From positions 930,001-994,000 of the forward strand of contig CAVXLL010000001.1 of assembly GCA_963762575.1 (NCBI GenBank): DNA of 64,000 nucleotides, given 5' to 3'. The translations under genes and the position numbers were made by a program. The DNA comes from AP-15 sp963762575. GTDB lineage: Bacteria; Pseudomonadota; Alphaproteobacteria; ATCC43930; CGMCC-115725. Below the pieces are notes generated by a model. The model had not been told where the DNA came from. It searched no databases and worked only from the letters and a program-made list of their open reading frames with translations. Numbering within the stretch: position 1 is the stretch's first letter; the number at the start of each line of letters is the position of its first letter. Below are positions 1 to 7,560 of this stretch, in pieces.

Positions 1-300
1 GCGCCCTGCGGGATCGGCCTTTACGGGCTCGGCGGCGTCGATTGGGATGCCTACGGCGGATATACCTATTTCCACCGCCCGGCGCCGATGTACTGGCCGG
101 AGGACGAAACTGCGCTGACCGCGGCCGCCGACGCCTTCAACACCCTGCTCTATACCAAGCCGCTCCCGGCCTCGCTCGGTTTCACCACGCAGCAATGCAT
201 CGGCGAAGTCTGTATCGCGCAACGCGCCGGCGGCTGCCGAACGGTCCCGATGACGCCCCTTCCGTTCCCCGATCCCCTGGTCAACCTGGCGGGCCGCTAG
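1..300 (+). CDS. C-terminal end of an unrecognised protein (partial)
   Basis: An open frame runs from base 1 to a TAG at 298-300, so only the last 99 residues are in the window. The piece is rich in Gly, Tyr, Trp and Pro and has four cysteines (one near the start, three in the last third), with no membrane segment. This would fit the exported C-terminal domain of a larger envelope protein, but I do not recognise the family. The next gene begins 4 bases after the stop, so the two are probably cotranscribed. An internal ATG at 88 lies in the same frame but is unlikely to be the true start, because coding continues upstream of it without a stop. Confidence 0.5.
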   Translation, partial: APCGIGLYGLGGVDWDAYGGYTYFHRPAPMYWPEDETALTAAADAFNTLLYTKPLPASLGFTTQQCIGEVCIAQRAGGCRTVPMTPLPFPDPLVNLAGR

Positions 301-304
301 CTCG

Positions 305-1603
305 ATGCACCAACGGGGAATGCCCGCCTGGCTCTGCCGGGCTGCCCCGGCGGGTTCGGCATTCGCGGTCTTTCTCGCGATGTCCTGGCTTTATCGGCAG
401 GGGCACAGGGAGGTCTACGACGACATCTTGCGGTCCTGGGGGATCGTGCCCTTCCGGTTCCCGTTCCTCGACATCAGCGCTTGGCTGGCGGCTTGGGAAT
501 GTTCGCGGCAGGGCATAGATGTGGTCTCGTTCGACCCCTGCGATGCCTTGTACAGGGGATATGGCTCTTCGCCGCTGTGGCTGGCTGCCGCTGGAGTGCG
601 GTTGGGTGTGACGAACACGACCGCAGTCGGGTCAGTCCTCGATCTTGTGTTCATCGCCTCGCTGAGCCTGCTGCCGCCGCCGCGGCGCCTCGTCGAGCTG
701 CTGCTAGCGGTGGCCGCGACCCTTTCGACGATGGTGGTTTTCGCGCTGGAGCGCGCCAATGCCGACGTCATTCTGTTCCTGCTGGCGCTGGCGGCCGGCT
801 GCCTTGCCGAACGCGGGCCGATGGCGCGGACGATTGGCTATGGCCTCGCTCTCTCGGCGGCGCTGCTCAAATACTACCCGATCATGGTGCTCGTCCTGCT
901 TTTCCGCGAGCGCATTGCCCTCTTTGCCGCCCTCGCTCTGGCGACAATAGGTGCGCTCGCCGTCTTCTGGTGGGTTTACCATGTCGAGATCTTGCGAGGG
1001 TGGGCAGAGATCGCGACCGGGCCCTACAACACCGACTTGTTCGCCGCGAAGAACCTGCCGTTTCTGATCGGGATGATGGTCGAAAACGCGGCGGCGCCCT
1101 CGCGCTTCGCGGCGGCGCTCGGGTGGGTGGTGACCGCCGGCTTCTATGGCGGCCTGCTCGGCGCGGCGTTGGCGATCTGCCGTCGGCTGTCGCGCTTCGC
1201 CAAGCTGCGCGCCACCATTGCCGAGCTTCCCGGTCGCGAGCGGGTCCTTATGGTGATCGGCAGCGCGGTGATCGCCGGATGCTTCTTCACCGGACAGAGC
1301 ACCGGATATCGCGGTATTTTCCTGTTGCTCGCAATGCCGGGGCTGTTGGCATTGTCGCGCTCTGATGTCAGCGAGCTGCGCGCCCTTTGCCTCGCAACCG
1401 CGATCGTCGTCGTTCTGTTGATGTGGGGCGAGTGCCTGCGGTCGGCGTTCGGCGGCGGGTTCGGCTTCTGGCTGTTGCGCGAGCTCGGCTGGTGGTGGTC
1501 GGTCAGCGTCATGATGGCGCTGGTCGCCGATTTTCTGCGTGACTCGCCGGTCTTGCAAGGCGCCTCTGCTTGGCTCGGCCGGCAGCCGGTGCGCTCGCTG
1601 TGA
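305..1603 (+). CDS. polytopic membrane protein, GT87/DUF2029-like glycosyltransferase
   Basis: The 432-residue protein is mostly hydrophobic, with about ten predicted membrane segments separated by short basic loops. This is the layout of GT-C type glycosyltransferases that use polyprenyl-phosphate sugars. It is a clear paralogue of the gene at 48371-49714. Shared motifs are PFLD near residue 50, LERAN.D near 150, LLKYYP near 190, AKNLPF/ARNLPF near 255, GQ..GYRGIFLL near 335 and MW.EC.R near 375. Glycosyltransferase activity is inferred from the fold type and the many glycan genes in the window; no substrate can be read. ATG 305 was taken as the start, and ATG 320 is an alternative. It converges on sciP. 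Confidence 0.7.
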   Translation: MHQRGMPAWLCRAAPAGSAFAVFLAMSWLYRQGHREVYDDILRSWGIVPFRFPFLDISAWLAAWECSRQGIDVVSFDPCDALYRGYGSSPLWLAAAGVRLGVTNTTAVGSVLDLVFIASLSLLPPPRRLVELLLAVAATLSTMVVFALERANADVILFLLALAAGCLAERGPMARTIGYGLALSAALLKYYPIMVLVLLFRERIALFAALALATIGALAVFWWVYHVEILRGWAEIATGPYNTDLFAAKNLPFLIGMMVENAAAPSRFAAALGWVVTAGFYGGLLGAALAICRRLSRFAKLRATIAELPGRERVLMVIGSAVIAGCFFTGQSTGYRGIFLLLAMPGLLALSRSDVSELRALCLATAIVVVLLMWGECLRSAFGGGFGFWLLRELGWWWSVSVMMALVADFLRDSPVLQGASAWLGRQPVRSL

Positions 1604-1615
1604 CCGCCCCAGAGG

Positions 1616-1636
1616 CCCGCGGCGGAAGCCCGCGGG
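1616..1636. terminator. GC-rich hairpin between convergent genes
   Basis: Perfect 7-base arms (CCCGCGG at 1616-1622 and CCGCGGG at 1630-1636) enclose a 7-base loop. The hairpin lies 13 bases after the stop of the upstream membrane-protein gene and touches the stop of sciP. It has no T-tract, so it may act as a bidirectional or factor-assisted terminator. Confidence 0.4.
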
Positions 1637-1927
1637 TCAGCGGCGCGACCGTGGGCCGCGCGGCGGCCGCGGCCCGCGATATTGCTGAAGGCGCGTGCTG
1701 CGCAAGCCGGCCAGGCCGTGCTGCTCGAAAGCGCGTTCCCACGACCGGTACTCCTCCTCGGTCAGCTGGTAGCGCTGCAGCGCCTCTTCGACGGTAATGC
1801 GGCCGGTGCGCACGGCGGTGACGACCGCGGCCTTGCGGCGCACGACCCAGCGCCTGGTGTTGGGCGGCGGCAGGTCGTCGCTCATCGGGATGGCTTCCAG
1901 CGGCGACCGTTCGAGCACATTACTCAC
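1637..1927 (-). CDS. sciP: SciP-like inhibitor of CtrA (DUF1153 family)
   Basis: The protein has 96 residues, close to the ~90 of Caulobacter SciP, and carries the family's hallmark blocks: LPPPNTRRWVVRRKA, a helix-turn-helix around residues 40-70, and the terminal G-L-R-S-T-R-L-Q-Q-Y-R. In Caulobacter, SciP binds the master cell-cycle regulator CtrA and blocks CtrA-activated transcription in G1, including pilus and flagellar genes. The GTG at 1927 was chosen because it overlaps the upstream stop (GGTGAGTAA) and restores the family's N-terminal S-P-L block. ATG 1885 would remove that block. The C-terminus carries an extra Pro/Arg-rich tail after the QQYR motif. Confidence 0.85.
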   Translation of the reverse strand: MSNVLERSPLEAIPMSDDLPPPNTRRWVVRRKAAVVTAVRTGRITVEEALQRYQLTEEEYRSWERAFEQHGLAGLRSTRLQQYRGPRPPRGPRSRR

Positions 1928-2147
1928 CGTGCCCTGCCAGGACTTTGGCGGCCCAGAACGACCGGTCACGTCCGGCAAGCTGCTGCCGGCGGGACTGGCT
2001 GCGCAGCGCCGCGTACCGCTGCAGCGCCGCCCGATCGGCGGCGGCGGGAGTGGCCTGGGTCGGCAATGCACACGCCGTCGGGCAGCGCGTAATGCCGTTG
2101 CGGCGGATAAAGGCGGCCACGGCGGCCTCATACTCTTCGGTACACAT
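1920..2147 (-). CDS. small conserved hypothetical protein upstream of sciP
   Basis: The 75-residue protein reads FIRRNGITRCPTACALPTQ followed by a run of alternating Ala, Arg and Gln with a predicted helix. I recognise the R-C-P-T-A-C block from short alphaproteobacterial proteins of unknown function; the two cysteines could bind metal or be oxidised. The stop overlaps the GTG start of sciP by 3 bases, so the pair is translationally coupled. ATG 2147 was preferred over TTG 2162. A GTTAAC sequence at 2149-2154 sits directly before the start codon. Confidence 0.6.
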   Translation of the reverse strand: MCTEEYEAAVAAFIRRNGITRCPTACALPTQATPAAADRAALQRYAALRSQSRRQQLAGRDRSFWAAKVLAGHGE

Positions 2148-2369
2148 CGTTAACGTTCCCAAATCGAGCCGGTAAGTCTCGGTCGGTGCCGAGCATGATT
2201 CCGACCTTGCTCAATAAGAGAAAATCTTCAACGATATTTATCCTTAAAAGGATATAATTTGATAGTTAAAGAATAGGTTAAGGGATACTGAGCCCTTCAG
2301 GATTGTTAAGGGGTAGCAATTTGCAATATTTTATCGCCGAAGGGTGACTTCGGCGGAATTGTTTGATGG
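2148..2369. other. AT-rich intergenic region upstream of the sciP operon
   Basis: This is much richer in A/T than its surroundings. It contains GTTAAC (2149-2154), a tatccttaaaaggata palindrome near 2240-2255 and several TTAA boxes around 2262-2310. It presumably holds the promoter of the sciP pair. The TTAA boxes resemble CtrA half-sites, but none of the pairs has the exact 7-base spacing. No gene is visible in it. Confidence 0.35.
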
Positions 2370-2560
2370 TAGAGGTGGAGTGGTCGGGGCGCGCAGATCG
2401 CCGACGTCTTCACCCCGAACTGTGCGCTGCCGATCCCGGAGTTGGGGTTCGATCCGCTGATGACCTTGTCGCAGGCCAAGCTCGGCGCCACCCACCGGCT
2501 GCCAAAGCTCGCCGTGGTCGGCTACCTTTATGGGGCCGCCAGACCCGTGCTCCAATCAGC
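2370..2560 (+). pseudogene. truncated copy of a DUF5658-type membrane protein gene
   Basis: Reading from 2394 in the frame of the ATG at 2442 gives a stretch matching the middle of the intact protein at 5395-5769. Shared blocks are Q/V-A-D-V/I-x-T, the 12-residue block NPLM/DPLM-x-x-SQAKLGA, and LPKLAVV/VPKLAVV. The copy lacks the N-terminal arm and the last membrane segment. After about base 2550 it runs into unrelated sequence that overlaps the end of the vWA gene on the other strand. No start codon with a ribosome site precedes it. It looks like a decayed tandem or segmental duplicate, not a working gene. Confidence 0.6.
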
Positions 2561-2623
2561 ATGCGCTGGACAGGCTCACGCAAGAGCCGGGGGGAGGAGC
2601 GGCGCGTTCGCCGGCGGCGGGCG

Positions 2624-4613
2624 TCAACAACCAGCCGGCGGTGAGGCGCTCACACAAGCGGCGGGAATCAGCCGTGCGTTCGTTAGAGCCCCCCCGATGC
2701 CCCCCCCGAAGATGTTGGCCACGGTCGAGTACTTCGGGTTTGCGGTTGACGGGCAGGTCCCGCTTCCGCCATCGGTGGAGAAGAACTTGGTCGGATCGTT
2801 AACGTAGTAAGGGGACGTCGGGATCGGCGTGTTGGCGATTTGCTGCATCGCCGAGCACGAGGTGATCGATGTGGTGTCCGAGCAGGTGTTCGAGCCGTCG
2901 TCAAAATAGATTGCAAATACCCAAGTCCCCGCGGTTGCCACGGTTTTCCCTGCGGCCGCCGCATTCTGGGCCGCGGTGATCGCCGCATGGCACTCTGAAT
3001 TAATATTCGCGCTTTCCAACGGCCCCATCTGTGCAGAACTCGAACTCGCAGCACCGTCGCTCAACAGGATGATCACGTTCGTCCCCGCCGGCTGACCGGC
3101 GCTTTTGCGCGCTGTTTGTTCCGCGACAAGGGCACTCTGGGCCGCGCCGATCGCATCGGCGTAGTAGGTTCCCAGCCCGCCGGGCGCTTTGAGGCAACCA
3201 GGCTTGGTCACTTTCACGATATTGGAGGAGGTGTTCAGAGTGGTCGCCGGGTCCGACGTGCCGAAATCGTCCCCGAAACCGACGATCTGGTAGAGTGGCG
3301 CAGTAATGATCGTATCGCCGTTGAGGATGTCTGCGCCGGTCGGACTGGCGCTCATCACCGCAGTCGTCGGAAGGGTTACCGAGCTGATGGTCGTGCCGGT
3401 TTCCCACCAGGGCCAGCTCCCTGTGCCGGCCGGAATGCTCGTCCCGAAAGCGATCCAGTCGCCACTCGCGACCCCGCTGCCGGTGGCGAACGCCGACATT
3501 GTTACCGTAGAATTGCCTGTTGACGATGGTGTAACCAACGTGACTGTCGTGCCCGGCGCAATCGCACTGGGAGTGGTGATATCCCGGATTGCGATGCCGG
3601 GGGTGATTTTGGTCGTTGCTACATTCTTCGGGAAAGTAAGAGTTTTGCTTGTCTTAGGTGTCGCCACGTTCGTCGGTGTGCCCGCGTCGGTTACCACTGC
3701 CCATGGTGACCGGGTGTTAAATGCAGTGGCCGCCGTCATACTCGTGGCCAAGGAAAGCGTGCTGGTTGTCGTGGCCGCGCTGGCCGTATTCACGACCCCT
3801 GAATATCCTGCTCCCCCTGAAGACGACCATGGGGCTGTGGCCGGCAACTGTGGTGGAATTTCCGGGCTTGTGCAGCCGATATCGGCCGTGGCTTGACCGG
3901 CGTTGGTCACCGGCGGGAACACGAAGAGGGCGACCTCGTCGAACGGGGTCGGCGTCGACGCCCCGCAGGTTCCCTGGACACAGGGCCAGAGCTCTTTCAA
4001 CAGAGTTCTGGATCCCGTCCGCCGCGCAGTCGACAGCACTGCTGAAACCGGCGCAGGCCGACCCGGTTGTTCCCCCCGACAGGCTGGCCATCGACGCGGT
4101 CGTGTCGAGAATAAACGCCACGTTGAACGGTCCCACCGCGCCGCCCTTCGCGCTCGCGACCGCGGTCGCCGAGATGGACCATGGCGGGGCGTGGAACAGG
4201 TTGGCAAAGAACACCGGCACGGTCGCCGTTTCCGTCACCTCGATGATGTTCGCCGAAGTCGCAGGCGTTTGGTTCGTCGAGCACGCGATGCCCCAGCCCG
4301 ACAGGCACTGAATTGAAACCGTCGGTGATGCCACAGTGATATTGGACAGGACGTTCATGTCGCCGGCGTAGGCGCTGTAATTTTTCGCAGTGATGAGCGG
4401 GGTTCCACCCGAGCCGATGTCCTGGGCTCCCGCTAGCGCGGCCTCATTCGTGGCGGCCTGCAGCGCAAAATGGGCGTCAATGACATAGGCGACGTCGACC
4501 ACGATCGCGCCGAACCCGACAAAGGCGAAAATCCCGAGGGCTGCCAGGATTGCGACGACGCCCCTCCGGTCCTTCCAAACTCGCCGTAGGAATGGTTCTT
4601 GATCTTGTTTCAT
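2624..4613 (-). CDS. TadG-like pilus assembly protein with von Willebrand A domain (frameshifted)
   Basis: The N-terminus has a Tad-type segment: a basic stretch, the RRGVVAILAALGIFAFVGF membrane helix, then A-T-N-E-A-A-L-A-G-A, typical of TadG. It is followed by an A-domain with the MIDAS-like D-T-T-A-S-M and, near the end, the I-L-L-S-D-G strand. Proteins of this type are encoded with TadE in Flp pilus loci and sit in the inner membrane with a periplasmic domain. The frame breaks at 4006-4007, where removing one A of an AA pair restores D-G-I-Q-T-L-L-K-E-L. The intact product would be about 660 residues. ATG 4613 overlaps the tadE stop (ATGA), so translation is coupled. Confidence 0.7.
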
Positions 4614-5176
4614 TGAATACGCCCTGTCATTTGCGCTGTCGTTGTCCACGCGAAGGTGTAGAATGGCACTGGAAGGCTCCATGAATGCTGAGCCGTTACC
4701 TGTGCCGGATTCCCGGCATAGGTGGTCAATAGGGTGCCGCATGCCGCATCCGTGCTGCACGAGCTCCACGCGCTGCAAGTGCTGCCGCTGACCGCCGTGC
4801 AGACCTGTGTAGTGATGACGGCTGCAGTCAATGTTAGGCTCGGCGCCGCCGCTTGGATCATCGCGTTCACGGTGTTGGTATAGGGCGACCCAATTCCGGG
4901 GCTTTCCGAAAACAGCTGCGCACCCGTGGTCACGGCGTTTGTCAGCATCACGAATTGGTTGAGAGCGATCCCGAACTGGGCCGTGCCCACCATGATCAGC
5001 AGCAACACCGGCGCAACGAACGCGAACTCGACCAGCGCCGCGCCCCGCTCCCCGAGGCTCTTCGCCTTCGCCGCCGGGAAGCGGGCAAATCGCAAGGCTA
5101 ACGCCATCGCACGGCGCGCCATCCATTTGCGGCGAAGAAATGCGACTATTTCGGCGTGGTGCTCTTTCGGGCGCAT
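4610..5176 (-). CDS. tadE: TadE-family pilus assembly protein
   Basis: The 188-residue protein has a basic N-terminus, then ERGAALVEFAFVAPVLLLIM: the TadE pseudopilin-like signature with Glu after G-A-A-L-V, followed by one membrane helix (about residues 45-70). TadE proteins are processed by the prepilin peptidase and support Flp pilus assembly. The mature domain is rich in Ser/Thr and has five cysteines. ATG 5176 is the first start; ATG 5122 or 5107 would remove only the basic arm. It forms a two-gene operon with the vWA protein downstream (4-base overlap), separated from the rest of Tad locus 1 by a plus-strand gene and a methyltransferase. Confidence 0.75.
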   Translation of the reverse strand: MRPKEHHAEIVAFLRRKWMARRAMALALRFARFPAAKAKSLGERGAALVEFAFVAPVLLLIMVGTAQFGIALNQFVMLTNAVTTGAQLFSESPGIGSPYTNTVNAMIQAAAPSLTLTAAVITTQVCTAVSGSTCSAWSSCSTDAACGTLLTTYAGNPAQVTAQHSWSLPVPFYTFAWTTTAQMTGRIQ

Positions 5177-5394
5177 AGTTCGGCCCCATGTGCTGATGAC
5201 GGAGCTGACCGTCTTGCTGGGATATTACCGAAAAACGAGAAGAAATTCAGAGAAATTTATACTTAACAGGAAAAGACTTTTAGTTAACGTTAGTTAACGA
5301 CTGAGCCGTCGGTAACGATTCGGGACCTTTACCGTTCATTTCCAAATGAGAGGTCATCTTGGGCATCGGTTCGTCCGCCGATGCGGAGGTAGGA
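5177..5394. promoter_or_regulatory. divergent promoter region with tandem TTAAC half-sites
   Basis: This region lies between divergent tadE and the DUF5658 gene and is AT-rich. TTAAC occurs at 5263, 5284 and 5294; the last two lie in an exact direct repeat TAGTTAACG (5281-5289, 5291-5299) with a 10-base period, about one helical turn. TTAAC is the CtrA half-site in alphaproteobacteria. CtrA control of both genes is inferred, and it would fit the sciP gene nearby. Confidence 0.4.
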
Positions 5395-5769
5395 ATGGCA
5401 CGCCGAATAGTCGAACCCGAGGATCGAGCATCGGATGGGCTCGGCCTTCGTACCGCAACACGGAGGAGATTTCGGCCCCGCCCATGGCCGGTACCGCGAA
5501 GTTATTGGATTTTGCTGATCCTGTTTGTCGAATTGCAGGTCGCCGACATCCTCACCACCAACCAGGCGCTAGCGGTTCCGGGGGTGTGGGAACTCAATCC
5601 GCTGATGGCGATGTCGCAAGCCAAGCTCGGCGCCGCGTGGTGGGTCCCAAAACTGGCGGTCGTGGCCTATCTGTGCGTCGCGGCCACCTTTATGCGCCGG
5701 CGCTGGCCGATCATTTTCGCGGTGTCGGTTTCCGGCCTCGCCGTGCTTGGCAACATCAGCCATTTCTGA
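5395..5769 (+). CDS. DUF5658-type small membrane protein
   Basis: The 124-residue protein has a ~40-residue Arg-rich cytoplasmic arm, then three membrane segments (about residues 44-60, 78-98 and 103-120). The family signature is clear: ELQVADILTTNQAL, then ELNPLM, SQAKLGA and a conserved Pro-Lys before the third helix. DUF5658 proteins have no known function. ATG 5395 was chosen because GGAGGTAGGA lies directly upstream as a strong ribosome site; an in-frame ATG at 5359 lacks one. A truncated copy lies at 2370-2560, also beside a tadG gene. Confidence 0.7.
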   Translation: MARRIVEPEDRASDGLGLRTATRRRFRPRPWPVPRSYWILLILFVELQVADILTTNQALAVPGVWELNPLMAMSQAKLGAAWWVPKLAVVAYLCVAATFMRRRWPIIFAVSVSGLAVLGNISHF

Positions 5770-5832
5770 AGACCTTCACCCCCTTCCTCGGGTTGCGCGA
5801 TCCGGAGGTCGGCGGGTGAGGGTCGAGGAGCC

Positions 5833-6546
5833 TCAATAGATCCCGGGCAGCAGGCGGGCGGTCCTTTGTCGGTAGGCGGCGTATTCCGGGAAGCTTTCGG
5901 AGAGGACGGCCTCCTCGTTGTGCATCCGCCGCAGCTGAAAGACGATTTGCACCGCGAGAACAAACGCGCTCGCCGGCGAGAAGAACTGCATCGCAAGGCC
6001 GATCGTCGCGAGTTCCTCGGCAAGATAGAGCGGGTGGCGCACGATCCGGTAGGGACCCGAGGTGACCAGCCGGCGCGCCTCCGCCATCATGCTGAACGAA
6101 CGGCCGAGCCTCATCAAGCTGACGACCGCCGCCGCGCTGCCGAACAGGACCAGCAAGGTCGAGACCATCTCCGCCGTTACCGACAATTCGCGCCGCGGGA
6201 AGAACGGAATGGCATAGACGAGAAACGCGCCGGCAAAGGCGGATATCCGCGGCTCGAGCCCGCGGGCCTTGCCCGTCGGTCGCGCCCGCAGCACAACCGA
6301 GGCGCCGAGCAGCAGAAGAAAAGCGATCGTCGACAGGCGCATCGCCATGTTGACGGCGTAGGCGGCAAACGGCAGCGCCGCATCGGCCTCGCGCACATAG
6401 CGGGCGAGACCCGCCATCTGCAGCGTAGCGCAAAACATCGACCAGCCGAGCAGTGGTAACCGCATCAACAAATCGTAGGCGCGCGACTGCTGCAGTTTTA
6501 CAAAATCAAAACCTGCCGCCGAGAAGTCCAGTTGCATTGTCCTCAA
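5833..6546 (-). CDS. isoprenylcysteine carboxyl methyltransferase-like membrane methyltransferase
   Basis: The 237-residue protein has about five membrane segments and the C-terminal ICMT/PEMT signature: L-V-T-S-G-P-Y-R-I-V-R-H-P-L-Y, then R-x-x-x-E-E-A-V-L and F-P-E-Y-x-x-Y near the end. These motifs bind S-adenosylmethionine at the membrane surface. Bacterial members methylate lipids or small molecules, and the substrate here cannot be read. It sits between two pilus gene blocks, 17 bases after the TadE-like gene at 6564-7025, and is probably cotranscribed with it. Confidence 0.75.
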   Translation of the reverse strand: MRTMQLDFSAAGFDFVKLQQSRAYDLLMRLPLLGWSMFCATLQMAGLARYVREADAALPFAAYAVNMAMRLSTIAFLLLLGASVVLRARPTGKARGLEPRISAFAGAFLVYAIPFFPRRELSVTAEMVSTLLVLFGSAAAVVSLMRLGRSFSMMAEARRLVTSGPYRIVRHPLYLAEELATIGLAMQFFSPASAFVLAVQIVFQLRRMHNEEAVLSESFPEYAAYRQRTARLLPGIY

Positions 6547-6563
6547 TCTAGCGGAAATGTGGC

Positions 6564-7025
6564 TTAACTCGTGCTCGTAAACGGCCCGGAGAGGATTCCA
6601 GCGAGCAGCCTGGACGGCACGAGGATATTGCTATAGGCATAAACCGCTGCAAGCGTGATAGTTTGGGGATTGGCTCCAGCAGGAGCAGTGGCGTAAACGC
6701 ACATACTACCGGCAGGTGGTGCAGTAAGGTTTGGAGGAGAACCCTGGCAGATCCCGCTATTCGCCGAGGTCACGAGGCCACCATATGAGGATAAAGTGTT
6801 CTTCATCTGGGTTTCGGCGCAGCTTGCAGTATTGCAAGAGGTATTATAGACCATGACATAGCGGCCCGCCTCCTCAACGGCGAGCGCCATAGTGTTCGCC
6901 TGCCAAAGGGCCATCCCAAACTCGAGGATGCCAAACACCAGTGCCAACGAGAGGGAAATTGTGATCGCTGTTTCGACCGCGGTCGCCCCCTCATCCCACC
7001 TGCGCTTTGAGCTTCTCCCGGGCAT
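6564..7025 (-). CDS. TadE-family pseudopilin-like protein
   Basis: The 153-residue protein starts with a short basic arm, then D-E-G-A-T-A-V-E and a single membrane helix (about residues 17-38) of the TadE kind, with the conserved Glu after A-T-A-V. The remainder is a small Cys-containing periplasmic domain (five cysteines). It follows another TadE gene by 12 bases and belongs to the minus-strand block TadG-like, TadE, TadE. These proteins probably act with the Flp pilus machine of locus 1. Confidence 0.7.
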   Translation of the reverse strand: MPGRSSKRRWDEGATAVETAITISLSLALVFGILEFGMALWQANTMALAVEEAGRYVMVYNTSCNTASCAETQMKNTLSSYGGLVTSANSGICQGSPPNLTAPPAGSMCVYATAPAGANPQTITLAAVYAYSNILVPSRLLAGILSGPFTSTS

Positions 7026-7037
7026 TCCGAATCCGTT

Positions 7038-7553
7038 TCACTGAGTTCGCATGGTCGTATTCACGTTCAGCGAAATTGCAGATGTGAAGGTCCCATATGA
7101 AACGATCGGGTTGACGGTTTGCGCCGCTGTGACATTGACGTATTTGAGAACGCGGCTATCGGGCAGGTTGGTGTACGGGTTCGTTACCGGGTTACCCTTG
7201 TTGGCAGTCGCGCATGCGTTTGCGGGCGCTGTCGCAGTAGGACAGGTGACGGTTGTGTTATCGACGCAGCTGCAAACGGACGTGACGGTGGGCGTTATTC
7301 CGGATGGAAAAAGGTTTAGGGCGGTGAGTTGGGCGCCCGTGACGCTCGGATTTGCTTTGCCAACCTCTGCCCCGGCTCGTGCAGAGCCTTCGAGGGCGGC
7401 CGAGTCCCCCATCAGCAACCCGTAATCGGCGATACCGAGCACCAAGACAACCAGGATAGGCGCCGTAATCGCGAACTCGACAGCCGCAGCTCCATCGACA
7501 GCCAGGAAACCTCGACCACGCGGCCTCGGCATCGCCAGATGTTTCCGCTTCAC
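7038..7553 (-). CDS. TadE-family pseudopilin-like protein
   Basis: The 171-residue protein has V-D-G-A-A-A-V-E-F-A-I at residues 18-28 leading into one membrane helix, and a Ser/Thr-rich mature domain with a C-x-C pair. The start is GTG 7553, 7 bases after the TadG-like stop; ATG 7535 is an in-frame alternative that leaves only a 5-residue arm before the signature. It lies between a TadG-like and a second TadE gene in one operon. Confidence 0.7.
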   Translation of the reverse strand: MKRKHLAMPRPRGRGFLAVDGAAAVEFAITAPILVVLVLGIADYGLLMGDSAALEGSARAGAEVGKANPSVTGAQLTALNLFPSGITPTVTSVCSCVDNTTVTCPTATAPANACATANKGNPVTNPYTNLPDSRVLKYVNVTAAQTVNPIVSYGTFTSAISLNVNTTMRTQ

Positions 7554-7560
7554 GGCAACC

